Shown: positions 34,536 through 44,002, numbered from the stretch's first letter. The stretch: 64,000 nucleotides of DNA from Streptomyces sp. P9-A2 (GCF_036634175.1 NZ_JAZIFX010000001.1:7564001-7628000); one strand, 5' to 3'. Program-made: numbers and translations. The notes: a model not told the origin generated them from the sequence alone.

Positions 34536-36734
34536 TCATGCCCGGTGTGGGATCCGTCGGACCTCGATCAGCGCGAGGCTTTCCGGATAGAGGGTCGGCG
34601 CCTGGACGCCGAGCACGGACAGGACGCGGCCCGGCAGTTCGACACCCTCCGGCGTCCACCAGGGAAGCGGGCTGGTGACCGGACCCCGGACCGCGTCCCC
34701 CGGCGGCAGCGGGGTCACGGCGTAGCGGGTGTCGTCCTCCAGACCGGGCAGGCGCACGCGGCCCGTCGGCATCTGCACGCTCGTGGCCTTCTGCACCACC
34801 GCGTACACGGCGTGGGACCGGTCCGGGGCCACGACGCCGTGCACGAGTACCGCGGGATCATGGGAGTCGCCGTGGACCACGGTTCCCCCGTGCAGCAGCG
34901 GCCGGAGCCGCTTGTGGGCCGCGATCCACTCGGCGAGCCGGCGGAGTTCCCCGGGCGTCGCCAGGGTGAGGTCCCACTCGATGCCCATGTGGCCGAAGAG
35001 CGCGGTGCCGGCGCGGAAGTCGAGACCGTGCGTGCGGCCCGTGGTGTGCGCACCGGGGGCGCCCACGTGCGCACCCATCAGTTCGGGAGGCAGCAACAGG
35101 CCTGTCCAGAGCTGGATCTGCTGCCGCTCCAGGGCGTCGATGCAGTCACTCGTCCACACCCGGTCGCTGCGTTCGAGGATGCCCAGGTCCACCCGGGCGC
35201 CGCCCGACGAGCAGGACTCGATCTCCAGCCCGGGATGACGTCGGCGCAGCTCGTCCATCAGCGCGTACACCGCGGTGGTCTGCGCGTGCACCCCGCCGAC
35301 GCCGTACGGGCCGCTGCCCGCGTCGACGAGGTCGCGGTTGTGGTCCCACTTGAGGTAGTCGACGGCGTACTCGCCGACCAGGGCGTCCAGACGTTCGAGC
35401 ACGTACGCGTACGCCTCCGGCCGGCCCAGGTCGAGCACCTGCTGGTGCCGGGCCTCCGGTGGCATGCGACCGGCCGCGGACAGGATCCACTCCGGATGGG
35501 CCCGGGCCAGGTCCGAGTCGGGGTTGAGCATCTCCGGCTCGACCCAGAGACCGAACTGCAGGCCGCGGGAACGGACGTGCCCGACGAGCGGATGCAGCCC
35601 TTCCGGCCAGATCTCGGGGTCCACGTACCAGTCGCCCAGGCCGGCCCGGTCGTCGCGGCGCCCGCGGAACCACCCGTCGTCCAGGACGAACCGCTCGGCT
35701 CCGACCTCCGCCGCCGCGTCCGCCAGGGCGGTGAGGGTGCCGAGGTCCTGGCGGAAGTAGACCGCCTCCCAGGTGTTGAGGGTGACGGGCCGTGGAGTGG
35801 CCGGGTGGTGGGGACGCTGCCGCAGGTACGTGTGGAAGCGCGCCGCCATGCCGTCCAGGCCCTGGCCGTACGAGCCCAGCAGCCACGGGGTCGTGTACGC
35901 GGCACCGGGCCCGAGGCGCATCTCGCCCGGCAGCAGCAGCTCACCGCCGCCGAGGAGCGAGACCCCGGAGTTCGTCCGTTCGGCGAAGGTGCGGTGGTTG
36001 CCGCTCCACGCGACGTGCAGACTCCACACCTCACCGCCGCGGAAGCCGAAGCCCCGCTCACCCACCGCGTGCAGGAGGGTGGCGTCGACGCCGGTACGTC
36101 CGCGCCGGTTCTCCCGCAGATGCGTGCCGAGGGTGAACTCGTGCCGCTGCGGAGACCGTTCCCGCAGATGGCGGCCGGTCAGGTCGAGCACTTCGGCGGC
36201 GTGGGCCGGTACCGGCAGGGCGAGCTGCAGCGCCTCCAGCGTGTAGGGGCCCTCACCCCGGTTGGTGAGACGCGCTCGCTGGCGGACGAGACCGGAGGGG
36301 GTCAGCTCCAGCTCCCACCGCAGGGCGAGCCCGGCCTGTTCGTCCGTGGCCTCGACCGTCAGCGAGCGGGGGCCCGGGAACCGCAGCTCCCGGACGGTGA
36401 AGGCGCAGGAGAAGTCGGCGCCCTCGCGGTGGCCGGACAGTCCCGGTGTGCCCAGCCAGCCGGCCGACTGCTCGGGCAGCACGCTCACGGGCACCGGGAC
36501 GTCCGCAACGCTGGTGCCCAGCTCGGCGACGCTCGCCGCGGCGAGGGAGGCGAGGTCGCCCGCACCGCCCGGTGCGTCGTCCCCCGGGTCCCCCGGGTCT
36601 CCCGGGTCTTCCAGGTCTCCCAGGTCGGCCCCCCAGTGCAGTACCCGCGGGAGGCGGGGTCCCGAGCAGTCGAGGACCAGGCTCGTGCCCTCCGCACGGA
36701 AATGGAGCAGGTGGGAAGAACGGTCGGTGGTCAC
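34536..36734 (-). CDS. GH36 alpha-galactosidase
   Basis: A 732-residue intracellular GH36 enzyme with no signal peptide. An N-terminal beta-sandwich leads into the barrel, with LNTWEAVYF, RFVLDDGWFRGRRDD and LWVEPEMLNPDSDL. The nucleophile is Asp464 in YLKWDHNRD and the acid/base is Asp530 in VWTSDCIDALER; IESCSSGGARVD is also present. It hydrolyses alpha-1,6-galactosides such as raffinose, melibiose or galactomannan pieces. A short DPGDPGDPGDD repeat near residue 45 is unusual and is an in-frame nine-base repeat. GTG 36734 follows GAAGG. It is the last gene of the galactoside operon. Confidence 0.92.
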   Translation of the reverse strand: MTTDRSSHLLHFRAEGTSLVLDCSGPRLPRVLHWGADLGDLEDPGDPGDPGDDAPGGAGDLASLAAASVAELGTSVADVPVPVSVLPEQSAGWLGTPGLSGHREGADFSCAFTVRELRFPGPRSLTVEATDEQAGLALRWELELTPSGLVRQRARLTNRGEGPYTLEALQLALPVPAHAAEVLDLTGRHLRERSPQRHEFTLGTHLRENRRGRTGVDATLLHAVGERGFGFRGGEVWSLHVAWSGNHRTFAERTNSGVSLLGGGELLLPGEMRLGPGAAYTTPWLLGSYGQGLDGMAARFHTYLRQRPHHPATPRPVTLNTWEAVYFRQDLGTLTALADAAAEVGAERFVLDDGWFRGRRDDRAGLGDWYVDPEIWPEGLHPLVGHVRSRGLQFGLWVEPEMLNPDSDLARAHPEWILSAAGRMPPEARHQQVLDLGRPEAYAYVLERLDALVGEYAVDYLKWDHNRDLVDAGSGPYGVGGVHAQTTAVYALMDELRRRHPGLEIESCSSGGARVDLGILERSDRVWTSDCIDALERQQIQLWTGLLLPPELMGAHVGAPGAHTTGRTHGLDFRAGTALFGHMGIEWDLTLATPGELRRLAEWIAAHKRLRPLLHGGTVVHGDSHDPAVLVHGVVAPDRSHAVYAVVQKATSVQMPTGRVRLPGLEDDTRYAVTPLPPGDAVRGPVTSPLPWWTPEGVELPGRVLSVLGVQAPTLYPESLALIEVRRIPHRA

Positions 36735-36970
36735 GTGTGTGCACCTTCGATCGGTCGGGGGCGGACAGGGGGACGGGAGGAAGCCGCCCGCGGCGAAGGC
36801 CGGCCCGGCCCGGCCGCGGCCGGTTCACCGACACCACGTTCCAACACCTCACGGCAGTTCCCGTCGAGGCCCGGGTCGGTGACGAGCATGCCGGCCGCCT
36901 CCGGCCCGGCGATGCCCGCCGGGCCGGCCGCGCTCCACCGGGTGAGGTCGGCGAGCATTCCGTCACCCAC
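36731..36970 (-). CDS. Small hypothetical ORF between two galactosidases
   Basis: A 79-codon frame with high third-position GC, beginning GTG 36970. It overlaps the beta-galactosidase stop, and its end overlaps the alpha-galactosidase GTG. It reads MLADLTRWSAAGPAGIAGPE, then AAGMLVTDPGLDGNCREVLE, and then becomes Pro/Arg-rich. No family is recognised. Close coupling at both ends favours a translated ORF, but the low-complexity second half weakens it. Confidence 0.35.
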   Translation of the reverse strand: MGDGMLADLTRWSAAGPAGIAGPEAAGMLVTDPGLDGNCREVLERGVGEPAAAGPGRPSPRAASSRPPVRPRPIEGAHT

Positions 36971-39002
36971 CCGCCGGCGGGGCGCCGTGTTCCCGGATCA
37001 CCGCGACGTCGCCCGCGCGGACGACGACCTCGCCGTCGGCGGGGGCACCGCTCAGCAGGTCGGTGCCCGCCGCCGGGACGGACACGTCGCGCGGGGAGTG
37101 GTTGATCAGGAACAGGTAAGTGGCGTCCGGGCCGCGCCTGCGGACCGCCTCGACCCCGGCCGGGACCTCGGCCGCGGCGGTGACCCCGGCCTCCCGGCAG
37201 ACCCGGGCCAGCAGCGTGCGCAGGGCGTCCGCGTCCGGGCGCGTCGCCACGTACCAGGCCACGCCGTCACCGTGACCGTGGCGCGTGACCGCCGGGTGCC
37301 CCGGGACCGGGCCGCCGCACGACGGGTCCGCCGCGAACGACAGGACCGTCTCGGCCCCCCGCGGTTCGACGAGTTCGGTCCAGACCGTGGCCCGTGAACC
37401 GTCGGAGAGCCCGACCGTCTCCGACTCCCGGAGCGGGAAGAACTCGTCCACCCGGATCCCGAGCATGTCCCGGTACGCCCCCGGATGGCCGCCGAGGCGG
37501 ACGTGGTCGTGCTCGTCCACCACACCGCTGAAGAAGCCGACGGCCGCGTGCCCGCCGTCCGCGACGAACCCGTTCAGCGCCGCGGCGTCCGCGTCGCTCG
37601 TCAGGGAGAGACTGGGGACGAGGACCAGCCGGTGACCGCTCAGGTCGCTCCCGGGGTGCACCAGGTCGCAGGTGACGCCCAGCGACCACAGTGCCTCGTA
37701 CCAGGAGCGGACCAGGTCGAGGTAGCGCAGGTCCCGCGAGGGGGTGGCGTCCATCTCGAGGGCCCACCAGGCGTTCCAGTCGAAGAGGAGCGCCACGTCC
37801 GACACCACGCGGGCGCCGCGCACCTCCGCCAGTGCCTTCAGATCCTGACCGAGAGCGGTGACCTCGCGCCAGGTCTTGGTGTCCGTACCGCCGTGCGGAA
37901 GCATCGCGGAATGCCACTTCTCGGCGCCGGCCTTCGACTGGCGCCACTGGAAGTACAGGACGCCGTCGGCGCCGCGCGCCACGTGCGCGAGGCTGTTGCG
38001 CCGCATCTGCCCCGGGGTCTTCGCGACGTTGCGGGGCTGCCAGTTCACCGCGGAGGTGGAGTGCTCCATCAGCAGCCACGGAGCGCCGCCGCCCATGCCG
38101 CGCGCGAGGTCGGCGTCGAGGGACAGCCCGATGTGCGCCTCGGGGTCCGCGGCCGTGAGGTACTGGTCCACGGACACGAAGTCGCACTCCTCGGCGAAGG
38201 CGAATCCGTCGACCTTCTTCTCGAGGGTGACCAGGAGGTTGGTGGTGAGCGGCACGCCGGGGGAGAGCCGGCGCACGATCTCGGCCTCGCGCCGGTGCAG
38301 TCCCAGCAGCGCGTCCGAGGAGAACCGCCAGTGGTCGAGCCGCTGGGTCGGATTCGGCACGGCGGCGGTGGCGCGCGGCGGCACGACCTCCGCCCAGTCG
38401 CCGTACCGCTGGCTCCAGAACGCCGTTCCCCACGCCTCGTTGAGACCGTCGAGATCCCCGTACCGCTGCCGGAGCCAGTCCCGGAAGGCCTCGGCGCTGA
38501 TGTCGCAGAAGCAGTGCGCGTTGTGGTTGCCCCATTCGTTGTGCAGATGCCACAGCGCGAGCGCGGGGTGGTCGCGGTACCGCTCCACGAGCCGTTCGGC
38601 GAGGCGGCCGGCCGCCTCGGCGTACGCGGGGCTGCTCGGGCAGAACGTCTGCCGCGAGCCGTGACTCAGCCGGACGCCCTCGGCGGTCACCGGCAGCGCC
38701 TCGGGGTGGCGCAGCGAGAACCACGGCGGCGGGGACGCCGTGGCCGTCGCCAGGTCGGCGGCGATGCCGTTGGCGTGCAGCAGGTCCATGACCTCGTCGA
38801 GCAGACCGAACTCGTACGTCCCCGGGCGCGGCTCCAGGAACGCCCAGGAGAAGACGCCGACGGTGACGAGGTTGACGCCGGCCTCACGCATGAGGCGGAC
38901 GTCCTCCTCCCACACCTCGCGCGGCCACTGCTCCGGGTTGTAGTCGCCGCCGTAGGCGATGCCGCCGAGCCGGTCGGACAGGTGCTTCAGTGCGTTGTTC
39001 AC
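36963..39002 (-). CDS. GH42 beta-galactosidase
   Basis: A 679-residue GH42 enzyme. The start region LGGIAYGGDYNPEQWPREVW and GVFSWAFLEPRPGTYEF are typical. The acid/base is Glu156 in LWHLHNEWGNHN, the zinc site includes HCFC, and the nucleophile is Glu313 in WLLMEHSTSAVNWQ. A trimerisation domain (DVALLFDWNAWWALE) and a beta-sandwich follow. There is no signal peptide, so it acts on imported beta-galactosides. GTG 39002 overlaps the permease stop by 4 bases (GTGA), giving tight coupling within the uptake operon. Confidence 0.93.
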   Translation of the reverse strand: MNNALKHLSDRLGGIAYGGDYNPEQWPREVWEEDVRLMREAGVNLVTVGVFSWAFLEPRPGTYEFGLLDEVMDLLHANGIAADLATATASPPPWFSLRHPEALPVTAEGVRLSHGSRQTFCPSSPAYAEAAGRLAERLVERYRDHPALALWHLHNEWGNHNAHCFCDISAEAFRDWLRQRYGDLDGLNEAWGTAFWSQRYGDWAEVVPPRATAAVPNPTQRLDHWRFSSDALLGLHRREAEIVRRLSPGVPLTTNLLVTLEKKVDGFAFAEECDFVSVDQYLTAADPEAHIGLSLDADLARGMGGGAPWLLMEHSTSAVNWQPRNVAKTPGQMRRNSLAHVARGADGVLYFQWRQSKAGAEKWHSAMLPHGGTDTKTWREVTALGQDLKALAEVRGARVVSDVALLFDWNAWWALEMDATPSRDLRYLDLVRSWYEALWSLGVTCDLVHPGSDLSGHRLVLVPSLSLTSDADAAALNGFVADGGHAAVGFFSGVVDEHDHVRLGGHPGAYRDMLGIRVDEFFPLRESETVGLSDGSRATVWTELVEPRGAETVLSFAADPSCGGPVPGHPAVTRHGHGDGVAWYVATRPDADALRTLLARVCREAGVTAAAEVPAGVEAVRRRGPDATYLFLINHSPRDVSVPAAGTDLLSGAPADGEVVVRAGDVAVIREHGAPPAGG

Positions 39003-39910
39003 GACTTCACCGCTCCCGCAGCGAGACCGGCCTTCCAGTAGCGCTGGAGCACCAGGAAGGTGATGACGATCGGGACGACCGAGACGAGCGACCCGGTGAG
39101 GCTGAGGATCTGCAGCGACGGGTCGCGGCTGACCTGGGACTGCCAGGTGAACAGGCCCAGGGTGACCGGGTAGAGGCGGTCGTCCTGGAGCATCACCAGC
39201 GGCAGCAGGAAGTTGTTCCAGATGACCACGAACTGGAACAGGAAGATCGTCACCATGGCGGGCGACATCAGCCTCACCGCCATGGTGAAGAAGGTCCGCA
39301 GCTCCCCGGACCCGTCGATGCGGGCGGCCTCCAGGAGCTCGTCGGGCACGGAGGCGGCCGCGAAGATGCGCGAGAGGTAGACGCCGAAAGGGCTGACGAT
39401 GCTCGGCAGGAAGACCGCCCAGAAGGTGTTGGTGGCCCCCACCTCGGCGAAGAGCAGGAACAGCGGCAGCGCGAGCGCCGTGGCCGGGACCAGCACCCCG
39501 CCGAGGACGACGGAGAACAGGAACTCCCGCCCGCGGAAGCGGTACTTCGCCAGGGCGTAACCGGCCATGGCGGACAGCAGTGTGCCGACGGCCGCGCCCG
39601 CACCGGCGTAGAGGAGGCTGTTGAGCAGCCAGGGCACGAAGACCCCGTCCTGCTTGGCGAACAGCGCCCGCAGGTTGTCGATCAGGTGCATGTCGGAGAA
39701 CCACAGGCCGAACGTGTCGACCAGGTCGCCCTGGCTCTTGGTGGCCGAGACGAGCAGCCAGAACACCGGAAGCAGCATGTAGACGGCGATCACGGCCAGG
39801 AAACCGGTGGCGACGGCCACCGAGAGACGGCTCTCCCGCGGTCCGCGCGATGCCGTTTTCGAGGCCGGCGCGGGCGCGTGGGCGCCCGTGGTGTCGGTGA
39901 GGAGGCTCAT
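38999..39910 (-). CDS. Sugar ABC transporter permease (MalG type) of the galactoside operon
   Basis: A 303-residue permease with about six membrane helices and the EAA loop LEAARIDGSGELRTFFTMAV. It forms the import channel with the MalF-type protein upstream, overlapping that gene by 4 bases at its start. Its stop overlaps the beta-galactosidase GTG. As in the first operon, no dedicated ATPase is present. Confidence 0.92.
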   Translation of the reverse strand: MSLLTDTTGAHAPAPASKTASRGPRESRLSVAVATGFLAVIAVYMLLPVFWLLVSATKSQGDLVDTFGLWFSDMHLIDNLRALFAKQDGVFVPWLLNSLLYAGAGAAVGTLLSAMAGYALAKYRFRGREFLFSVVLGGVLVPATALALPLFLLFAEVGATNTFWAVFLPSIVSPFGVYLSRIFAAASVPDELLEAARIDGSGELRTFFTMAVRLMSPAMVTIFLFQFVVIWNNFLLPLVMLQDDRLYPVTLGLFTWQSQVSRDPSLQILSLTGSLVSVVPIVITFLVLQRYWKAGLAAGAVKS

Positions 39911-40854
39911 GATTCAGCCTTTCGACCCGTGAACTTGAGGAACCCGAACGACAGGACGAACGTGGCCAGGGCCAGCGTCACCGACATGGCGGCGGCCTCG
40001 CTGTAGTTGTCCGACGAGGCGAGCGAGTAGGCCGCCAGGTTCGGGGTGTAGGTGCTGGTGACGCTGGTGGAGATGGAGCGCAGTACCTGCGGTTCGGTGA
40101 ACAGCTGCAGGGTCCCGATGATGGAGAAGACGCCCGTCAGCATGAGGGCCGGACGCAGGATGGGGATCTTGATGCGCCAGGCGATCTTCGCCTCACTCGC
40201 TCCGTCCATGCGCGCCGCCTCGTAGATGTCGCCCGGAACGGCCTGCAGCGCGGCGTAGATGATCAGCATGTTGTACCCGGTGTAGGTCCAGGTCACGATG
40301 TTGCCGATGGACCAGAGCATCATCGACGAGCCGAGGAAGTCCGGCGCGGACCCCACCTTGTCCAGCAGCTCCACGACGGGCGACAGGCGCGGGTCGTACA
40401 GGAACGCCCACATGAGCGCCGCGATCACGCCGGGGATGCCGTACGGCACGAAGTAGGCGATGCGGAAGAAGCGCTTGAGGCGGGTCACCGTGGAGTCCAG
40501 CAGCAGCGCGAGCGTCAGCGCCAGTAGCAGCATCAACGGGATCTGCACCAGGCCGAAGAGCACCACCCGGCCGACGCTGCCGAGGAACTCGGGGTCGCCC
40601 AGTACCTCCTTGTACTGCTCGAGGCCGGCGAACACGGTCGTCTTGCGGCCGAAGGTGCCGCCGGTCCGTTCGGTCTTGAGCAGGCTCTGGTAGAAGGCGT
40701 ATCCGACCGGAACCAGGGTGAACAGGATGAACGGTATGAAGAACGGCAGGAGGAAGAAGGCGGGCGCCCAGTTCCGCTTGCGGCGCGGCGGAGCGGGGAC
40801 TGCGGTGTTCTTGACTGGCGGTGCCGCTGCCGCGGCTGTCCGGTCGACGGTCAT
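39907..40854 (-). CDS. Sugar ABC transporter permease (MalF type) of the galactoside operon
   Basis: A 315-residue permease. A charged, Ala/Pro-rich N-terminus precedes membrane segments beginning APAFFLLPFFIPFILFTLVP. The EAA loop is YEAARMDGASEAKIAWRIKI. Start ATG 40854 follows GAGACC. It is the second gene of the operon, after the binding protein, and overlaps the MalG gene by 4 bases. Confidence 0.92.
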   Translation of the reverse strand: MTVDRTAAAAAPPVKNTAVPAPPRRKRNWAPAFFLLPFFIPFILFTLVPVGYAFYQSLLKTERTGGTFGRKTTVFAGLEQYKEVLGDPEFLGSVGRVVLFGLVQIPLMLLLALTLALLLDSTVTRLKRFFRIAYFVPYGIPGVIAALMWAFLYDPRLSPVVELLDKVGSAPDFLGSSMMLWSIGNIVTWTYTGYNMLIIYAALQAVPGDIYEAARMDGASEAKIAWRIKIPILRPALMLTGVFSIIGTLQLFTEPQVLRSISTSVTSTYTPNLAAYSLASSDNYSEAAAMSVTLALATFVLSFGFLKFTGRKAES

Positions 40855-40939
40855 GTGGTGGTCTCTATTCCCGGGCTTGCTCGACGAGGGGGGAGAGGAC
40901 CGGCGGCCGCGTGTCCCACGCGCCGCCGGTCCCCGCAAC

Positions 40940-42304
40940 TTACTTGGCGACCTCGAGGGACTGCTTCTCCAGGGACTCCACCGTCTTGGCGTCCGCCTGG
41001 GTGAGCGCGTCCTCGAGCGTCCCCTTGCCGCCCAGCGCTCCCGCGATGCCGTCGCCCAGGAAGCGGTAGGTGTCCGTCATCGTCGGGCCGAAGGTCCAGT
41101 CCGTGGTGACGTTCTTGGAGGCGTCCGCGAAGACGTCGAAGATCTTCTGGCCGTCGTAGAAGTCCACCGGCTGCTGCAGGGCCTTCAGCTCGAGTCCCTC
41201 GGTGGCCGCGGGGTAGAGACCGCCCTCACGGTTGAGGATCTCCAACGCCTTCGGATCCGTGTTCAGCCACAGCGCGAACTGCGCCGCCTCGTAGGGGTGC
41301 TCGCTCTTGCCGAGGACGGCCGTGGTCGAGCCGCCCCAGTTGCCGGCCGCGTTGTCGCCCGCCGACCACTGCGGCATCGGTGCGACGCCCCACTTGTCGG
41401 AGGTCGCCTCGGCGTTGTCACGGATAGTGCTGTAGCCCCAGGCGGCGCTGACCCAGGTCGCCACCTCGCCCTCGTTCCACGCCTTGTAGAGCGCCGGGGA
41501 GAAGCCCTGCAGGTCGGTCGCGACCAGCTTCTCGTCGATCATCTTCTGCCAGTAGTCCGCCACCTCGCCGGCGGCCGGGCTGTCGACGTCGACCTTCCAC
41601 GTGTCGCCGTCCTGGCCGAACATGCTCGCGCCCTTCTGCCACAGCAGGCCGCTGAACCAGTTCGGGTCCGTCTGCGAGAAGTGCGTCATGTACGCCTTCG
41701 AATCGGCCTTCTTCAGCTTCTTGGCCGCCTCGTAGTACTCCTCCCAGGTCTTCGGGACGGATATGCCGTGCTTCTCGAACAGGTCCTTGCGGTAGAAGAG
41801 GGCCATCGGGCCCGTGTCCTGCGGCACCGCCCAGACCCCGTCCTTGCCGCCGGACCCGAAGGTCACCTGCGACCAGGTCCACTTCACGAAGTCGTCCTCG
41901 GCCTCCTTGACGCCCGCGCACGAGGCGATGTCGGTGAGGCCCTCCTGGAGGCGGAAGCTCGCCAGCGAGTCGTACTCGATCTGGCCGAGGTCGGGGGCGT
42001 TGCCCGCCTTCAGCGCGTTCGACATGTTCTGGTAGGTGCCGGCGTTGCCGTTCGGGGTCGACTTGACGGACACCTGGATGTCCGGGTTCTGGCGGTTCCA
42101 CTCGGCCACCGCATTCTCGACGCCGGGGATCCAGGACCAGTACGTCAGCTCGACCTTGCCCTCGCTCTTCTCGCACGTGCCCTGGCCGCCCGAGGCGCTG
42201 TCCCCGGTGCCGGAGCCGCCACAGGCCGCCGTGGCGAGCAGGGGGAGGGCGGCAAGGGCCACCAGGGCCCGGCGGAGCGCGGGGCGTTGGGTCCGCAGTG
42301 ACAT
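40940..42304 (-). CDS. Substrate-binding lipoprotein of the galactoside operon
   Basis: A 454-residue family 1 solute-binding protein. The signal peptide MSLRTQRPALRRALVALAAL ends in the lipobox ATAACGGSG. The mature part has VELTYWSWIPG, VWAVPQDTGPMALFYRKDLF and the tryptophan-rich carbohydrate cleft WGYSTI and NWGGST. It likely binds galactose-containing oligosaccharides, given the two galactosidases downstream. ATG 42304 follows TGAGGAGAC. It is the first gene of the operon, controlled from the repeat-rich region upstream. Confidence 0.9.
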   Translation of the reverse strand: MSLRTQRPALRRALVALAALPLLATAACGGSGTGDSASGGQGTCEKSEGKVELTYWSWIPGVENAVAEWNRQNPDIQVSVKSTPNGNAGTYQNMSNALKAGNAPDLGQIEYDSLASFRLQEGLTDIASCAGVKEAEDDFVKWTWSQVTFGSGGKDGVWAVPQDTGPMALFYRKDLFEKHGISVPKTWEEYYEAAKKLKKADSKAYMTHFSQTDPNWFSGLLWQKGASMFGQDGDTWKVDVDSPAAGEVADYWQKMIDEKLVATDLQGFSPALYKAWNEGEVATWVSAAWGYSTIRDNAEATSDKWGVAPMPQWSAGDNAAGNWGGSTTAVLGKSEHPYEAAQFALWLNTDPKALEILNREGGLYPAATEGLELKALQQPVDFYDGQKIFDVFADASKNVTTDWTFGPTMTDTYRFLGDGIAGALGGKGTLEDALTQADAKTVESLEKQSLEVAK

Positions 42305-42365
42305 GGCGTCTCCTCAGGTGCGTGCCGCTCTGCCACGTGTCCCAGAGCGGTCGGGGTGCGCACAC

Positions 42366-42403
42366 ATTGACTGTTAACGACTCGTAAAGTCAACACAGTC
42401 AAT
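42366..42403. promoter_or_regulatory. Operator/promoter candidate of the galactoside operon
   Basis: ATTGACTGT (42366-42374) and ACAGTCAAT (42395-42403) form a perfect 9-bp inverted repeat over 20 bases. Between them lies TTAACGACTCGTAA, an imperfect palindrome with CG cores of the LacI-operator type. It sits about 60-100 bases upstream of the binding-protein start in an AT-rich island. No regulator gene adjoins, so the repressor would be encoded elsewhere. Confidence 0.55.
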
Positions 42404-42429
42404 CGGGAGGTCACGGAATCAAACATAAA

Positions 42430-43206
42430 ACGTTATCGACGTCGTGAGGGTGGAGAGCAATGGTCTCTACCAGCGGAGGTTGGCTTTGCCGACCGGGGGA
42501 CGGGATTGTCGAACGTTGTCAGAAAACGATTCAGTGAATGTGCACAAGTGAATAATGTCGTCCGTGGAGCGTCCTGGTCAGGCTTCCCGGCGCAGTGAGG
42601 GCACGCCGGGGGCCCTGGTCGTGCCACCACCCGGAGGTCGTTCGACAGGCTGAACGGGCAACGCCGCGCAGTGAAGCGGTATCCCCGGACCCCGCGGTAT
42701 GCCCGCCGGAGGGCGTCGCTCCGCGTCAGGTGCGGCGGATGCGCTCGTGCGTATCGAGGCCGGAGGCGGGCCCTTCGGCGGTGTGCCCGCCCTCATGCTC
42801 CGGCCGGTGCCGATGCGTGCGCTTTCCCGGCTTGCTGTTCCGCGGTGCCCGCCGGGCCGGGATCCGCTTCTTGAGTGAAGGCCGCCCTCCGCACCGACAC
42901 CCGACCGTCCTGCCTGCCTCGTCAGACGACTGACCGCCTGCACCGCGACGAGGGACATCAACATCACCCTTGGGGCGGAGCGGAAGAGGCTTGGGTCAAC
43001 TGATCCATGGCGGTGTGCGGCCCGACTCCCGATCGGCCGCCTTCGTTCATGACTGCCCCCGGACCGCGGGAGTGACGGTGAGCACGGATGCCCCGTGGAG
43101 GGTGCTGCTCAGGCTTGTGCCGTTGTCGCGGTGGGGTCCGGGAGAGCGGGTGAAGCCCTCCTGCAGTTGCCTGGCGATGCGTCGGAAAAGTCGGCAAGAG
43201 TCCCGC
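42430..43206. other. Gene-empty stretch upstream of the galactoside operon
   Basis: No frame here shows motifs or a credible start. The left end holds the operon's promoter side. The rest has open frames on both strands without protein-like composition. A decayed upstream part of the AbiE-like locus could lie near the right end. Confidence 0.4.
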
Positions 43207-43395
43207 ATGACGCTCTACCGGACCGTCCTCGCCGAAGGACTGCGCGAGGACCTGGTGGCCCTCCTGCACCACCGGCCGCTCACCGAGCAGTGGCCCGTGC
43301 TGCGGCGCTTGGTCAGCCCCTGCATCCGCGAGGTCTGGGAGGACGCCTTCCCCGAGCTGCCCCGCACCGCTCCGGCCGACACCACCGCCGCGTGA
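43207..43395 (+). CDS. Small protein upstream of an AbiEii-like relic
   Basis: A 62-residue ORF, MTLYRTVLAEGLREDLVALL, then HHRPLTEQWPVLRRLVSPCI. Its stop overlaps the GTG of the AbiEii-like frame (GTGA). I recall small ORFs of this kind preceding nucleotidyltransferase toxins in Streptomyces, where they may be antitoxin parts. AbiEi antitoxins are normally much longer (about 200 residues), so this is either the shortened tail of one or a distinct type. The RBS is weak. Confidence 0.4.
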   Translation: MTLYRTVLAEGLREDLVALLHHRPLTEQWPVLRRLVSPCIREVWEDAFPELPRTAPADTTAA

Positions 43396-43658
43396 AGCTC
43401 ACTGCGCTCCACGAGCGTCTCCTCGCCGACATCCTCGACCTCGGCTCCCCCTACCCGCTGGTCCTCACCGGCGGATACGCCGTGCAGGCCCACGGCCTGG
43501 TCGAACGCTTCAGCCGTGACCTCGACGTCGCCACCGAGAACCCCGCTCCGATGCCGGCCCCCGTACCGCGCCGGCTCGCCCGGATGATCCTCGCCAGGCC
43601 CGACAACCTCAAGGCCGAGCATCGCGAGCCACTGAGCGTTTTCCAACCGGTCTGCTGA
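43392..43658 (+). pseudogene. AbiEii/AbiGii-type nucleotidyltransferase toxin, truncated
   Basis: GTG 43392 opens MKLTALHERLLADILDLGSP, then VLTGGYAVQAHGLVERFSRD, then LDVATENPAPM. This is the GG...S...DLD nucleotidyltransferase core that starts AbiEii toxins. After about residue 55 the sequence turns into unrelated text and stops at 88 residues, against about 250-300 for the family. The catalytic entrance is present but the rest is lost, so it is a relic of a type IV toxin-antitoxin or phage-defence system. Confidence 0.6.
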
Positions 43659-43976
43659 GCAGAGCCGTTGAGAATATGGGCGGTGCGCAGATGTGGAGAA
43701 GCGCCTGGTAGTCGGGTGGGTGTCGAGTCCAAGCCGTCCTGCCAGCAGCTTCCGCGTACTTATCTGCCCGGCTGGTGTCGATCTGTCCACGTTCAGTTCG
43801 GGTGACAAGGTCGGGGAACGGGATCGGACGTTTTGAGCGGGGTCGGGGCCGGGGCTTCGAGTGTGGGGGGACTTGGTGGGTGCTGTCCTGCGGTGGAGGT
43901 CTTGACTCCTGACGTCGTTGACCGGGGTGTCTTGCTCACACTGTGTCGACCGCCGGCCGGGGATGGTGCGTTGCCG
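43659..43976. other. Gene-empty stretch
   Basis: No supported gene. The stretch lies between the AbiE-like relic and the terminator of the GH3 gene. Confidence 0.4.
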
Positions 43977-44002
43977 GCACCGGGGCCGGCCGGCCCCGGT
44001 GC
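43977..44002. terminator. Perfect 26-base palindrome behind the secreted GH3 gene
   Basis: Bases 43977-44002 are completely self-complementary (11-bp stem with a GGCC-type tip). They lie 49 bases beyond the stop of the minus-strand GH3 gene, as expected for its terminator. Confidence 0.7.
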
